Shown: in pieces, positions 37,684 to 49,065 of the stretch
How positions within the stretch are numbered: the first letter of the stretch is position 1
How the letters are laid out: each line of letters starts with the position of its first letter
Assembly (NCBI GenBank): GCA_002005505.1
Contig: MVGU01000981.1
Location: forward strand, 27,501-91,500
DNA from: Botryococcus braunii
Taxonomy: Eukaryota > Chlorophyta > Trebouxiophyceae
Reading direction: 5' to 3'
Length of the DNA stretch: 64,000 nucleotides
Made by a program: the position numbers and the translations under genes
The notes under the pieces: model-generated
Database searches by the model: none
What the model saw: the letters and a program-made list of their open reading frames with translations, nothing else
What the model was told of the DNA's origin: nothing

Positions 37684-40600
37684 TTTGGGAAAGGAAGGGG
37701 TGAACCTTGTGGTGCCAAATGTTAGGAAGGCTGAATCTGAGATTTCCAAGTTTTTATGGGAACAAAGGTGCAACCCGTCCCTCACTTGTTGTTTCATTGT
37801 GGGAAGGAAAACTTGGAAAAGTAAGAGTCTCTATGCTCACCGTATGCAAGGAAGGATTGTGGAAGTGTGTTCAGGAAGGAAGGGACAGGCGGTGGACATG
37901 AATGGTCAAACTAGTGTATACCCATTCTCTTTTGTATGTTGTGTGGTTCCCCCAAGACCCACACTCACCATGGGAAGTGTTACTACTGACTCTCCGCTAG
38001 CTATGACCTTTCCGGCGAATGTTAAGGGGAAAATCCTTTCAGTGTTGTTTGATAGTGGGGCATCTCATTCGTTTATTAAAAGTGATACCTTGCAAGGGCT
38101 AGGGGTGCGATACAAACCCGCATGCATATCCGTGACTCTTGCTGATGGAAGTGTGTCCGATACGAAAGGAACGGTAGATGTGTCGTTTACACTCAAGCCT
38201 GGTATAACTTCCCGTCACAACTTCATTGTAAGCCCTGCCATGATTGATGGGGTAGACATGATTTTGGGGCAGGACTGGATGGAAGAAAGAGGAGTCTCAA
38301 TTGATTTTTGTGTAAAGGCTGCTCAATTTAGACATAATGGGAAGTGGGTCACCCTAAAACACGCAAATTCATCGTTGCCAGTGGGGCCAAAACTTGTTTG
38401 GGGTTTACAAGCACAAGAGAGGAAGGAAGGAAGGAAGGATAGGAATGGAAAAGGATGGAAGGGTCAAGATGTTTGGAAGGTTTGTTTGTATACTGTGCTT
38501 GTGAATGAGCAGGCTGAACTGGTGGACATCACCGGGGAGGACGCCTCAAGTGAGGCCGACTTGGCGGACACCGACAAATCTATGGACGACACCCCCGTCG
38601 TCACAAAACCCCCCAGTAGTGCCGGTATGACTTTCACTCATCAAATAAATGACATGTTGGAAGGCAAGCCACAGGCCCTGAAAGACTTGTTACTTGCAAA
38701 TGAGGACTTGTTTGCAAAACAACTCCCGGGGTTACCCCCGGAGCGGGAAGTGTTTCACACAATAAATTTGGAAGAAGGACATCGGCCCCCCAATAGGCCC
38801 GCGTACCGTCTTGCTCCAAGTGAGCTTGCGGAATGCGAAAAAACGGTTGATGAGTTGTTAAAATTGGGATTGATCAGGCCAAGTTGCTCACCATTTGCAT
38901 CACCTGTTTTGTTTGTTAGAAAGAAGGATGGAAGTTTGCGTATGGTAATAGACTACCGTCCCCTGAATAAAATTACCATCTCGGATAGGTACCCTCTCCC
39001 CAGAATTGACGATCTGTTGGATAGGCTTAAGGGAGCCAAGGTGTTTTCGAGCTTGGACTTGTTGTCTGGGTACCATCAAGTGCGACTTCGCAAGGAGGAT
39101 GTGCCTAAAACTGCCTTCAGGACCCCTTTTGGCTTGTACGAATTTCTTGTACTTCCCTTTGGTTTGACCAACGCGCCCGCGACATTTCAACGGCTTATGA
39201 ATGAGGTTTTTCACGACTTTATAAGGGAAGGCTTTGTGGTTGTATACTTGGATGATGTGCTCATTTATAGCAAAACGGAAGAGGAACACCTTCTGCAGTT
39301 GGACAGAGTTTTCACCCGTCTACGCGAACACCAACTCCTGGCAAAACTTGTCAAATGCTCTTTCTTTGAGAAACAATTGAAATACTTGGGACACATCATT
39401 GGGGAAAATGGGTTGGAAGTGGATATGGATAAAGTCAAGGTGGTGCAGGAGTGGCCTACGCCCACAAACGTAACGGAAGTTAGGAGGTTTCTTGGGTTGT
39501 CTAATTACTTTCGAAAGTTTATTCAGAACTACAGTATCCTGGCAACCCCATTGACAGCTCTCTCTAGGGCAAAAGCACCTTGGAAGTGGGGACAGGAACA
39601 ACAGGAAGCATTTGACAACATAAAGGAAGCTTTGGTAAGTGCCCCTATCTTAACACTCCCGGACGTACGTCGGCCATTTAAGGTAGTGTGCGATGCATGC
39701 GATTACGGCGTGGGAGCTGTGCTATTTCAAGATGGGAAGGTTTGTGCGTATTTCAGTAAAAAGTTGGGAGCAAGCGAGAGGAACTACAGTGCCACGGAAC
39801 GGGAGTTATTGGCTGTAGTGTATGCTCTCACGGAATGGAGATGTTATTTGTTAGGTAAGCCAGTAACGGTGGTGACGGATCACAAGTGCAACACCTTTTT
39901 GGGTCAACAGGTGGGGCTTAGTCCTCGGAGGGCTCGGTGGGCCGAGCGCCTGCAGGAGTTTGAGATTGAATGGGTATGGGAACCGGGCAAGACCAACATT
40001 GCGGATCCGCTCTCCAGGTGTCACTTCACTCAACACCCTGGACCTGGGGGGAGGGACAATGGGGCTGCTGTGGCCGGGGCTGCCCTCCGGCGCAAGCGTC
40101 GGCGCACCAGTCCGGACTCCCTCACCCCCTCCAGCCGGGATGTCGAGGGTACCCTCACAGCTCGGGTCCGCAAGGTCCCCAAGGTCACGCTCCCGGGGCC
40201 CGCTCACGAGACCCCAAGCTCCCTCGGCACGATGGAGCAAATCGGGTTGGCCAGCCCGAGTGAGCTTACCCGCGAGACCGATGGGTACGAATCCCTACTT
40301 GGCAAACTTGAGAAGGCTTACACATACGATCCGTGGTTGGCAGCGCGTGCGAATAGAAGGAAGGTTAGTCTAAAGGGAGGCTTTTGGGAGAGGAATGGAC
40401 GGAAATATGTTCCTGCATTGTTTGAGGAAAGGAAAGATGGGGAACTTGTCGTGGAGAACCTACGACGTGGAATTTTGGAAGCTTTACATGATCCACCTCA
40501 TGTTGGTCACCCTGGAGTAACTCGCATGTACGAGCTTGTAACAAGGGAATGGTATTGGCCGGGAATGTATGAGGATGTCAAAGCCTATGTTGCTCATTGT

Positions 40601-42379
40601 GACTCTTGTCAACGAGTCAAGGCTCGGAATACTTTGCCTGCTGGTCTTCTTCACCCCTTACAAATACCAGCAAGGAAGTGGCAAAGTGTGTCTATGGACT
40701 TTATTACTAACCTCCCAATGACCCCAAGTGGACATGATGCGATTTGGGTTGTTGTGGATAGGCTTAGCAAGTGTGCTCATTTTGCTGCTACAACCATGAA
40801 TGCTGATGCTTATACTGTAGCACAATTGCTAAGGACACGGGTGTGCATGTATCATGGGTATCCGGAGGAAATTGTTTCTGATCGGGATCCCCGCTTTGTG
40901 AGTAAGTTTATGAAGGCATTACATGAACTTACGGGATGTCGACCTGCCCTTTCAACTGCCTTCCATCCTCAAACGGATGGTCAAACCGAAAGGACAAACC
41001 GCATCTTGGGAGATTATCTGAAACACTATGTGGCGGATCATGGGAAGGACTGGGATAGTTACTTGCCTGAAGCAGAATTCGCATATAACAACGCATGGCA
41101 AACCTCAATAAACACCACACCCTTTCGGCTCACGTATGGCCAAGATCCAAACGTGCCGTTTGCGAATGGCCACTTGGGCAAAACTGGAATTGGGAATGCG
41201 GATGAGTTTGTGCGGAAGATGGGCTCAGACATCCGACGGGCACAAAAGTTTTTGGCTGCAGCCCAAGACCGTCAGGCCGCCTATGCGAATAGGCGCCGTA
41301 GCAATGTCACCTTCACCACCGGTGACTTCGTGCTGGTGGACCGGGACTTCTTTGCAGTGCACCGCAAACTTCCACACAAGTTTGCGCCTCGCCGCGTGGG
41401 GCCCTTCAAGGTCCTTGACTCTCCCGGTCCCAATGCTTACCGTCTGGACTTCCCCGACGGCTACGACCACTACCACCCCGTAGTCAATGTGAATTTCCTC
41501 ACCCTCTACCGCACTGCAGAGGGCGCCCGCGTGCGCACGCCGCCGCCGCCCCCGCACCTCGTCAACAATCACATTGAGTATGAGGTTGAGACCATTCTGG
41601 ATCACAAGCCGCGCACCGATGACCGCGGCCGTGCTCTGTACGACCCGGACGGGTCCCCTCATCTGCAGTATCTCGTCCGCTGGAAGGGCCACGATCCCAG
41701 CGAGGACAGTTGGGAGCCACTCAACCATTTCACGCGTTGCCACAAGAAAGTGGAAGAATACAGAGAGAGTCACGGGCTCCCGCCATTGCCTCCCAAGGGC
41801 ATGACTCCTAGGGTCCACCCTTAGGGTCCCGTCGACCGGTTGGCCCTCCTTGGAGGGGTCTCTCTGTATGGCCATATGGACTTTGGATAGGCTTGGGTAA
41901 GGCTGCCTTACCCGGTAGGGTTGACCATGGGTCCCTTACCTGGATAGATTTTTGTGCACATTAGGTGTATGGCCTTTTCACTTCACTACCACACCTGATC
42001 AATATGGTGCAATACTGGCGTAATACTGGACTATATGTGGAAATTGGACTCCCCTTGGACTCTGGACTTTTGGACATCTGGACTTTTAGCTCTGCCCTTG
42101 TGTCTCATTTTGGCTGTTCATCATGTGGACTTTCGTTTTTCTTTCAGTGTTTTGTCTTTTGTTCTGTTAGTCATGCCTGATCCTTGTTCTTATTGCATTA
42201 TGGTGGGGACCCCGATACGCAGCATTCGGCTGGGGTCTGGCAACACGGGAGGCGGGTTGCCCGTAGGTCTAAGTCTGAGTCTCCGCATGTTGGAAGGTCT
42301 TGTTCCTTTGTTTGTCATGTCTGTTTGTTGTTGCGCTCTGCCTTCTGCGCGGGGACGCACAGGAATAAGGGGGGGAGTA

Positions 42380-42830
42380 TGTAGTGAGGTGCCGCGTCAG
42401 CGCGACGCGTCTCACGTAGGATGTGCGCGTAGTTCATGTTTCTTCGTGCCCTTTGGGATACGAGTAGATCTCGTTGTCCTTGTGTGTAGGAAAATGACTG
42501 TAATATCCTAGTGGGTCTCCTCTTGTCATCCATATCGTTATGCTCGCGAGAGCATCTCGTAGAGGGACGACGTAGCGGGATCCGCGCATAGGTGGACTAG
42601 GAACTCGGGTGGTTATCATTGTCTTTGGGGTTTGCTGCTACGAGTGAGACATCTAGCATTCTCTACATTGTTCATTATATATTGTTCTTTGGAGACTCGG
42701 ACGACCTGCGTGAGGAGGGCTGCGAACTTGTAACGGATTGGAACTTCGATTCCTACCTTCGGTGTCACCCTTGCCTGAAACCCTTGCTTAGCTTGTTATA
42801 AATCTTAGTTACACGTCTCACTTCGTTAAA
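42380..42830 (+). repeat. 3' LTR of B2 (451 bp)
   Basis: Pair of 28461-28911. Preceded by 3' UTR (41825-42379) ending in polypurine tract AATAAGGGGGGGAGTA. Confidence 0.95.
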
Positions 42831-45800
42831 TCCAGTGTGACGAAGTTAACGTTGTCGGGCGTGACCGCCATGACCCTGAAGGGTCCCACGTGCCTGGGCT
42901 GCAGCTTGCTGAATCTGTTTGAAGTTAGCGTGGGGGCCGCACGGGTTGAAAGGAGGACATAGTCCCCTTCCTGGTAGATGGCCTCCCTCCTATGCCGGTT
43001 GGCATAGGCCGTCTGACGGTCTTGAGCTGCACGCAAACACTTCCTTGCAAGGGTGATTTTGTCTTGCATTTTTCTCATGAAGAGATCAGCCCTATCCACC
43101 TTAGTGCCCTCCATGTGTCCCACCGCAAACGGTATATTTGGATCTTGCCCATATGTTAACCTGAAGGGTGTGGAGTTTAGGGAAGTTTGCCAAGAGTTGT
43201 TGTAGGCAAATTCCGCCACTGAAAGGTAATCCTCCCACTCCTTTGGGTTATCCTTGACATAGTGTTTCAGAAAATCTTCCAAGATCCTATTCACCCGTTC
43301 CGTTTGACCATCTGACTGAGGATGATATGCCGTAGTTCGAGCCGGCTTGCACCCCGTCAGACTTAGAAGTGTGTTCATGAAATTATTCACAAACCGAGGA
43401 TCTCGGTCCGAAACAATTTCCTCAGGGAACCCGTGATACTTCCATACTTTATCCCTCATCAGAACAGCAACTTCATAAGCATCTGCATTGGTAGTGGTAG
43501 GGGCAAAGTGGGCACATTTGCTCAACCTGTCAACCACTACCCATATTGCGTTATGCCCGTGTTTGCTTTTAGGCAGTCCCGTGATGAAATCCATTGAGAT
43601 GCTTTGCCATTTCCTTGTGGGGATTTGTAAAGGGTGTAAGAGTCCTGCGGGTAACTGGTTTGAGGCCTTCACCCGCTGGCATGAATCACAATACTTCACA
43701 TACTCCCGCACATCCTCCGCCATTCCCGGCCACCACCAGTCCCGCTTCACTAGATCATACATCTTCGCAAAGCCTGGATGACCAACAGAAGGAGGTTCAT
43801 GCAAAGCTTTCAATATGTCCTGCCGCAGATTCCTAGCAACTGGACCTTCCTTATCCCGGACTTCATAAAATGCGGGCACATATTTTCTTCCCTCCCTTCC
43901 AAATTCCCAAACCCCATCCGTAAAGTGAACTTTTCTCCTATTTGCCCTTGTTCCCAACCACGAATCATGTGCGTAAGCACCCTTCAACAATTCCAAGAAG
44001 GTGTCACACCCGTCAGACCCGAGGGTGATGGAGCCCGAGCGGGCCCTCCCGTCCCCATCCATCGAGGTTGCATTGATCCCCTTCCCGGGGTTGGGCTCCG
44101 TGGAGACGTTGCGCTGCTGTTGTCCCTGGAGCTGTCCCTGGAGGACTGGGTTCCTGGACAACGCATCCGCAACGTTAGTCTTTCCAGGCTCCCAAACCCA
44201 AAGAATGTTGAACTCCTGCAACTTCTCAGCCCACCGTGCCCTCCGAGGGCTTAAACCAACCTGTTGCTGAAGAAAAGTGTTACACTTATGGTCTGTGGTG
44301 ACAGTGACTTGTTTCCCTAGGACATAACATCTCCATTCAATCAAGGCATACACTACAGCAAGTAACTCCCTCTCAGTTGCAGAATAGTTCCTTTCTGCAC
44401 TATTGAGCTTCTTACTGTAATAAGCAATGACTTGACCTTCCTGCAATAGTACAGCGCCAACCCCAAAATCACTCGCATCACAAATTACCTGGAAGGGTTT
44501 ACGAAGGTCTGGCAGTGATAGTATGGGTGCCTGTATTAATGCATCCTTGAGAGCCGCAAGGGCCTCATCTTGCTCCTTTCCCCAAGTCCAAGAACTTTTG
44601 CTACTGGACAGTTTAGTCAAAGGAGCAGCAAGTGAGCTGAACCCCTGAATAAATTTTCGAAAATAATTTGCAAGCCCCAAAAATCTACGCACGTCGGTGA
44701 CGTTTTGGGGTGTGGGCCAATCCTTGACTACCTCCACCTTTTGGGGGTCCACTTTCAGTCCATCCTTGCCAATGATATGCCCCAGGTATTTGAGTTCTGA
44801 GCATAAGAATTCACATTTGGCAAGTTTTGCAAACAATTCCTTTTCCCGAAGGCGTTGGAACACCTTCCGAAGATGAGCATAATGCTCCTCTTCATCCCGA
44901 CTAAAAATTAGAACATCGTCAAGGTACACTACCACAAACCCTTCCCTTATGAAATCATGAAAGATTTCATTCATTAGGCGTTGAAAGGTAGCGGGGGCGT
45001 TGGTGAGTCCAAAAGGAAGCACTAAGAACTCATACAGCCCAAAGGGTGTACGAAACGCTGTTTTAGGAATGTCTTCCTCCTTTAGCCTTACTTGATGATA
45101 ACCACTGAGGAGGTCCAGACTTGAGAAAATCTTAGCACCTTTAAGTTTATCAAGCAAGTCGTCTATGCGAGGGAGAGGGTACCTATCATGAATGGTGATT
45201 TTATTTAATGCCCTGTAGTCTATAACCATTCGGTATGTGCCCTCCTTCTTCCTCACAAACAAGACCGGTGAAGCATATGGTGAACATGAGGGGCGTATGT
45301 GTCCCTTAGAAAGTAGTTCATCCACAGTTCGCTCACATTCCTCAGTTTCTTCCACGGACAAGCGGTAAGCAGGACGGTTTGGAGGAGTTATTCCTTCCTG
45401 CACATTAATAGTGTGATAGACTTGTCGGTGTGGGGGTAGTCCTGGTAGCCCAGTTGGAAAAATGTCCTTGTACTCCCGGAGCAAGTGTGCTAGCCGCTCA
45501 GGCTTTTTAGCACAAATTTCCTCTAGAGGGTCCGAAGGCTTACCCGTGGTGACCTCGGATTCTCCCTCTTCCTCTTCCTTTTCCTCTTCCCTTTCCTCTT
45601 CCTCTTCCACTTCCTTCTCCACTTCTAGGCAACTCTCCATATCCGGGGCCGTGCCCGAGGTATCCCCCGGCGCAGAGTTGTGTAAGGAAGTCCCGGATGA
45701 CTCCGTCGAGGGGTCGTCCATGTCCACCAAAGGTGGCATCTCTTCCTGTTCATCCCAACCAACATGTTCATCCTTGGCCATGACATTGAACAAGCAGGTT

Positions 45801-46603
45801 TTCCAATGATCCCGTTTCCCTTTCCTGGTGTTTCCTAATTTGATTCCCCATCCCAACTTCTTTCCCAAGCCTTTGCCATGTTTGTTTAACAAGACCCATT
45901 TGTTATTGTGTCTAATATGAGCCTTGCCAGCTCTCACATTAACATTAGCATGTCGTGGTGCTAGCCAATCCCGTCCCAAAATAATGTCAATTCCTTCCAT
46001 TATTGAGTCACACACAAGAAAGGAGTGTCTCGTAATGATAGATGGAGCAAACCGGACACTCAAATCCACTTTCCCATTTGTGTGTGTTACTGTCCCATCA
46101 GCAAGTGTGACGGGTGAAGTCCTCTTGTTATACCTCAAACCTTGCAAAACTTTTTCCCGGACAAAAGAGTGTGTGGCCCCGGTGTCCATTAAAGCTTTAC
46201 ATTGTTGTCCCCTTGTCATGACAGGAAATGTGAGGTTAAGAGGTGCAGCACTTGACGTTGAACCCAACTGACAAGATGCTTTGGGTGCTGCAGAAGCTAA
46301 AACAAAGGAAAAAGGAAATGTACATTGCTGCCCTTGAAAAGAAAAGCATTCCCCTTTTGAGCCCCTAGCAAGAATTTTCAGGTTTGCGCGAGAGCGTAAC
46401 CTGAAAAAGAAACTCCTACTTTTCCACACCTTCTGGCCTATCACAAAGCATGCACTGACTTGTGAATTTTCTTTTCGTTCAGCAAGAAAAGATTCAATAC
46501 AAGTCTCAGCTTTGTGTTTGCCAGGAACAATCAGAGGTGTATTCCAACTTCCCAAGGACTTCTGAACAAGAAAAGTTAAATATGAAAAACAAATTTCATT
46601 CAT
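42831..46603 (-). pseudogene. C1 pol, N-terminal 90 percent, interrupted by B2
   Basis: Starts at ATG 46603 (MNEICFSYLTF). Protease ALMDTGATHSF, RT YLDDVLIFS, RNase H CDASDFGVGAVL, integrase zinc finger and Asp-Asp-Glu motifs are all present without internal stops. The frame runs to VNFVTLDL and then enters the B2 LTR, which gives a stop after two codons. The remaining chromodomain is at 28068-28455. A few substitutions relative to C2 are visible (for example PNGLPG in C2 versus PTGLPG here). Confidence 0.94.
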
Positions 46604-46605
46604 GA

Positions 46606-47844
46606 CTAATCTTGTTTAGGGCCCTTGCCCTTCCCTTTCCCTTTCCAATGTTTTCCCTTGTTAAATCCCTTAGGCCCAATGTGTGAGGGAGGTGAAACAC
46701 CTTGCAGTGGTGCTGCCACTGGTTGATTTTTTCCTTGCCTCGGATAGAATCCAGGCTGAAAATTTGATGGGGTGTGCCCACTAGCTTGAGCTTTGGCAGC
46801 TAGATATTGCTTTTTAGCAACACACTGCCATGACTCGTGGCCTAGTTTATGACAAAAATAGCATTCCCTATCCTTTGGAATAGAGGTTCTGGAATCAATT
46901 TTTCTCCCGGACCCAAAAGGGGGTGCTCCCACCAAACCCAAGGAAGGTGGTGCAGGGGGCTGTTGTTCCACCACTCCTGCTGCCACTTGAGGTGTCTGGG
47001 TGTAGACCCTCTTCCTCTTGGGTCCCTGTGCATCCACATATGTGCTTTTGAGACTTGCCTCATATTTAACAACATAAGTGCAAATGTCTTCCAGATCAGT
47101 GAAAGGACTGCCTGTTGCAGGGTTCACAGTGCATGCAAGTTTGAGAGGAGTATTAAGACCCTTGGTAAAAAGATGTAACTGGTCTTGCATGGCTATTTGA
47201 TAGTCAACCTCTACATCTGCTAAGAGAGACATAAATCTTTCAATATATCTCTCGACAGTCTCATTTCCTTGAAAGACTTTGTCTAATTTTGCCCTGGCAA
47301 TGGCCACTGTGTCTGTGGAATCATATCTTTTAACCATAAAAGTTTTAAAATCCTTCCATTCCAATGTATGCTCATGTATCCCTTCCTTTTCTAGTTTCCT
47401 TACATGTGTGTCCCAAACTTTTGTGGGTCTTTCTTCCATCAATTGCACTCCCAAGGCCACCCACTTTCCTGCAGGCACATTGGTTAGTTTTGCATAGTCT
47501 TCCAACTTCCTTGCAAAATAGCAAAAAGATCCCCTCTTTCCCGAAAACAAAGAAGGAGGAGTTGCTCTTACTTGTCCACTAGGGCGAGGAGTCTCCTCCA
47601 CCCCATCCCCTCCAACTTACCTTTCGGCAAGAAGCTTTTCCTTAAATTCCAAAAATAACTGCTCCTTTATTTTATTGGTCAACTTGATCTTCTTTGTCTT
47701 TGGTGTGGACGGAGCGGGCGACGGATCGCGAGATGCCCCCTCCATCAAGTCCTCTACCAGCTCCCCTGAGCTTTCCAACGCTTCCAAAAATTCTCTTTCT
47801 TCCGAAGAAAGGTTTTTAAACTTCCCAGAAGAGGGCGGTGACAT
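46606..47844 (-). pseudogene. C1 gag with nonsense codon
   Basis: From ATG 47844 (MSPPSSGKFKNLSSEER) the frame is open to LLAER, where TAA (47619-47617) replaces the CAA found in C2. It reopens with VGGDGVEETPRPSGQ and continues through the capsid core and CCHC knuckle CYFCHKLGHESWQC to the stop 46606. The mutation creates AAAG|GTAAGT, which happens to look like a splice donor. The two C copies thus have different gag stops. Confidence 0.9.
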
Positions 47845-47948
47845 CTACGGCCCACATATGAGAGTTGGCACCTTCCATCGAACGATCTCCCTCCTACGAC
47901 TTTCCTCCTTCCACCACGCGAAAGACTTGCAGAGAACAATTCGGCATC

Positions 47949-47960
47949 TCGCCGATACCA
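47949..47960 (-). promoter_or_regulatory. Primer-binding site of C1
   Basis: TGGTATCGGCGA in element orientation, 2 nt after the LTR. Confidence 0.87.
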
Positions 47961-47962
47961 GA

Positions 47963-48442
47963 TGTCGTAGAATGCACAAGTTAGAGAGAATTTCCAAGTT
48001 GTGAGAGAGAGAGAGAGAGACAAGGCCGGATGGCCGACAAGTTGGACGCTCTTTCCAATTACAAGTAACCCCCACCTCACGGAGCTTCCACTCCCTACTT
48101 GTGGTCTACTAAGCTTCCAAATTACCTGAATGCGTGTCTTCCCGTGGCTTACGTCTCTATCCGTTCCTTCCCGTGGTTCGTGATCGTGTGTTCACGTTCC
48201 TCCAATGGTAGCGCACTAGTCCACCAAACCTCTACAATAGTATCTAGAAAATATCCTAGAATCCTACTATGAGAGTAACGTCCATAACTATCCAATGGAA
48301 TTCGACGGCTAGGAAGCCAAGGCTAGACGCTAGGCAAGTGCGTACTCGCGTTGCTCGTACGACATGTGCGCTACATGTGCGCCTAGGCTAGGGGGTAAGG
48401 GAAATGTCCAGAAATGCCGGGAAATCCCTACATTCCATTACA
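47963..48442 (-). repeat. 5' LTR of C1 (480 bp)
   Basis: Pair of 26616-27091, with two extra GA units. Confidence 0.95.
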
Positions 48443-48849
48443 AAAGCGTGCAACCAAGTGTGGCCTCATTAGCCATGAATATGCAAGCTTGTATTACGTT
48501 TTCACATGTAAACGCAATGTTAGTGACATTATTTAAGATTGTTATTACTATTGCAGCTGGAAGGGTGGGGTCGCACATTGCGTCGCATTAAAGTCGCAAT
48601 CATGCAAGTCGTAATCATGTACACCCATGCAACAATTTTCACACATTCAGACACTGCAGCAGGTGAGGAAGGCAAGACAGAAAATTTCGTGTGCAGAGCA
48701 GTTACACATATTGCCTGGCTCGTCCACATTTTGGAAATCGAAAATGCCATTCCCTGGCTATTGTCTACCCACCCCAGTCCTGCTTTATGCATATGGAAAT
48801 ATGCGTTAAGTACCAATCCAGGAAGGGTGTCACTCCCGGGACAGCCTTG

Positions 48850-49045
48850 CATCACAAAATCTACCTTTGAAGCCTTCCATCTTTATAGAAATGTTCGCAC
48901 AGCTCCCTTCACAACGAAATTTTTTATAGGACCCTCAAATCCCAGGTGTGTCCACAGCTGGTCTGCACTAGCCAAGACGGCACCTGTAATGTGGGCCTTG
49001 CTGATAGCAGTCGTAAATGTCTTGACAATACCTTCATCTTGCACA
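48850..49045 (-). pseudogene. Coding-like block, copy 1, unknown protein family
   Basis: Read on the minus strand it gives FTTAISKAHITGAVLASADQ, then LWTHLGFEGPIKNFVVKG, then after a frame change ISIKMEGFKGRFCDAR. The block at 53645-53850 gives a clearly related peptide in one frame. Differences fall largely as amino-acid substitutions, which suggests descent from a protein-coding exon. I do not recognise the family. Frameshifted here. Confidence 0.5.
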
Positions 49046-49065
49046 GTTTCTGCCACGAACACGCA

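Larger units (their letters stand above)
30209..41824 (+). pseudogene. B2 pol, split by C2 (segments 30209-30260 and 37689-41824)
   Basis: Joined across C2 (removing one TTTGG copy) the frame is continuous for about 1395 codons: [12 protein letters not shown], then [11 protein letters not shown] onward. Approximate positions in the joined product: protease [10 protein letters not shown] about 136, RT YLDDVLIYS about 536, RNase H CDACDYGVGAVL about 684, integrase zinc finger VGHPGV and CDSCQRVKA from about 955, the Asp-Asp-Glu core (SMDFITNLP, SDRDPRFVSKF, QTDGQTERTNRI), and chromodomain YEVETILDHKP, LVRWKGHDPSEDSWEP from about 1312. Ends at TAG 41822-41824. No internal stop is visible. It is disrupted only by C2, and is the intact reference for the dead copy in B1. 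Confidence 0.93.
28461..42830 (+). mobile_element. Ty3/gypsy chromovirus B2, inserted in C1 and interrupted by C2
   Basis: Plus strand. LTRs 28461-28911 and 42380-42830 (451 bp each, identical by eye). Target duplication TCCAG at 28456-28460 and 42831-42835. Without C2 it is about 6.94 kb. Gag and pol are open apart from the C2 insertion at pol codon 18, so it was probably autonomous until C2 landed. Confidence 0.96.
26616..48442 (-). mobile_element. Ty3/gypsy chromovirus C1 (outermost of three nested elements)
   Basis: Minus strand. 3' LTR 26616-27091 and 5' LTR 47963-48442, with target duplication AAAGC at 26611-26615 and 48443-48447. The pol gene is interrupted at TCCAG (28456-28460/42831-42835) by B2. 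Removing B2 leaves about 7.45 kb, matching C2 at 7.42 kb. Confidence 0.96.

Noticed and set aside
47612..47625. AAAG|GTAAGT in C1 gag as a real splice donor
   Set aside because: The C2 copy has AAAGGCAAGT; the donor-like form arises from the single change that also makes the TAA stop.
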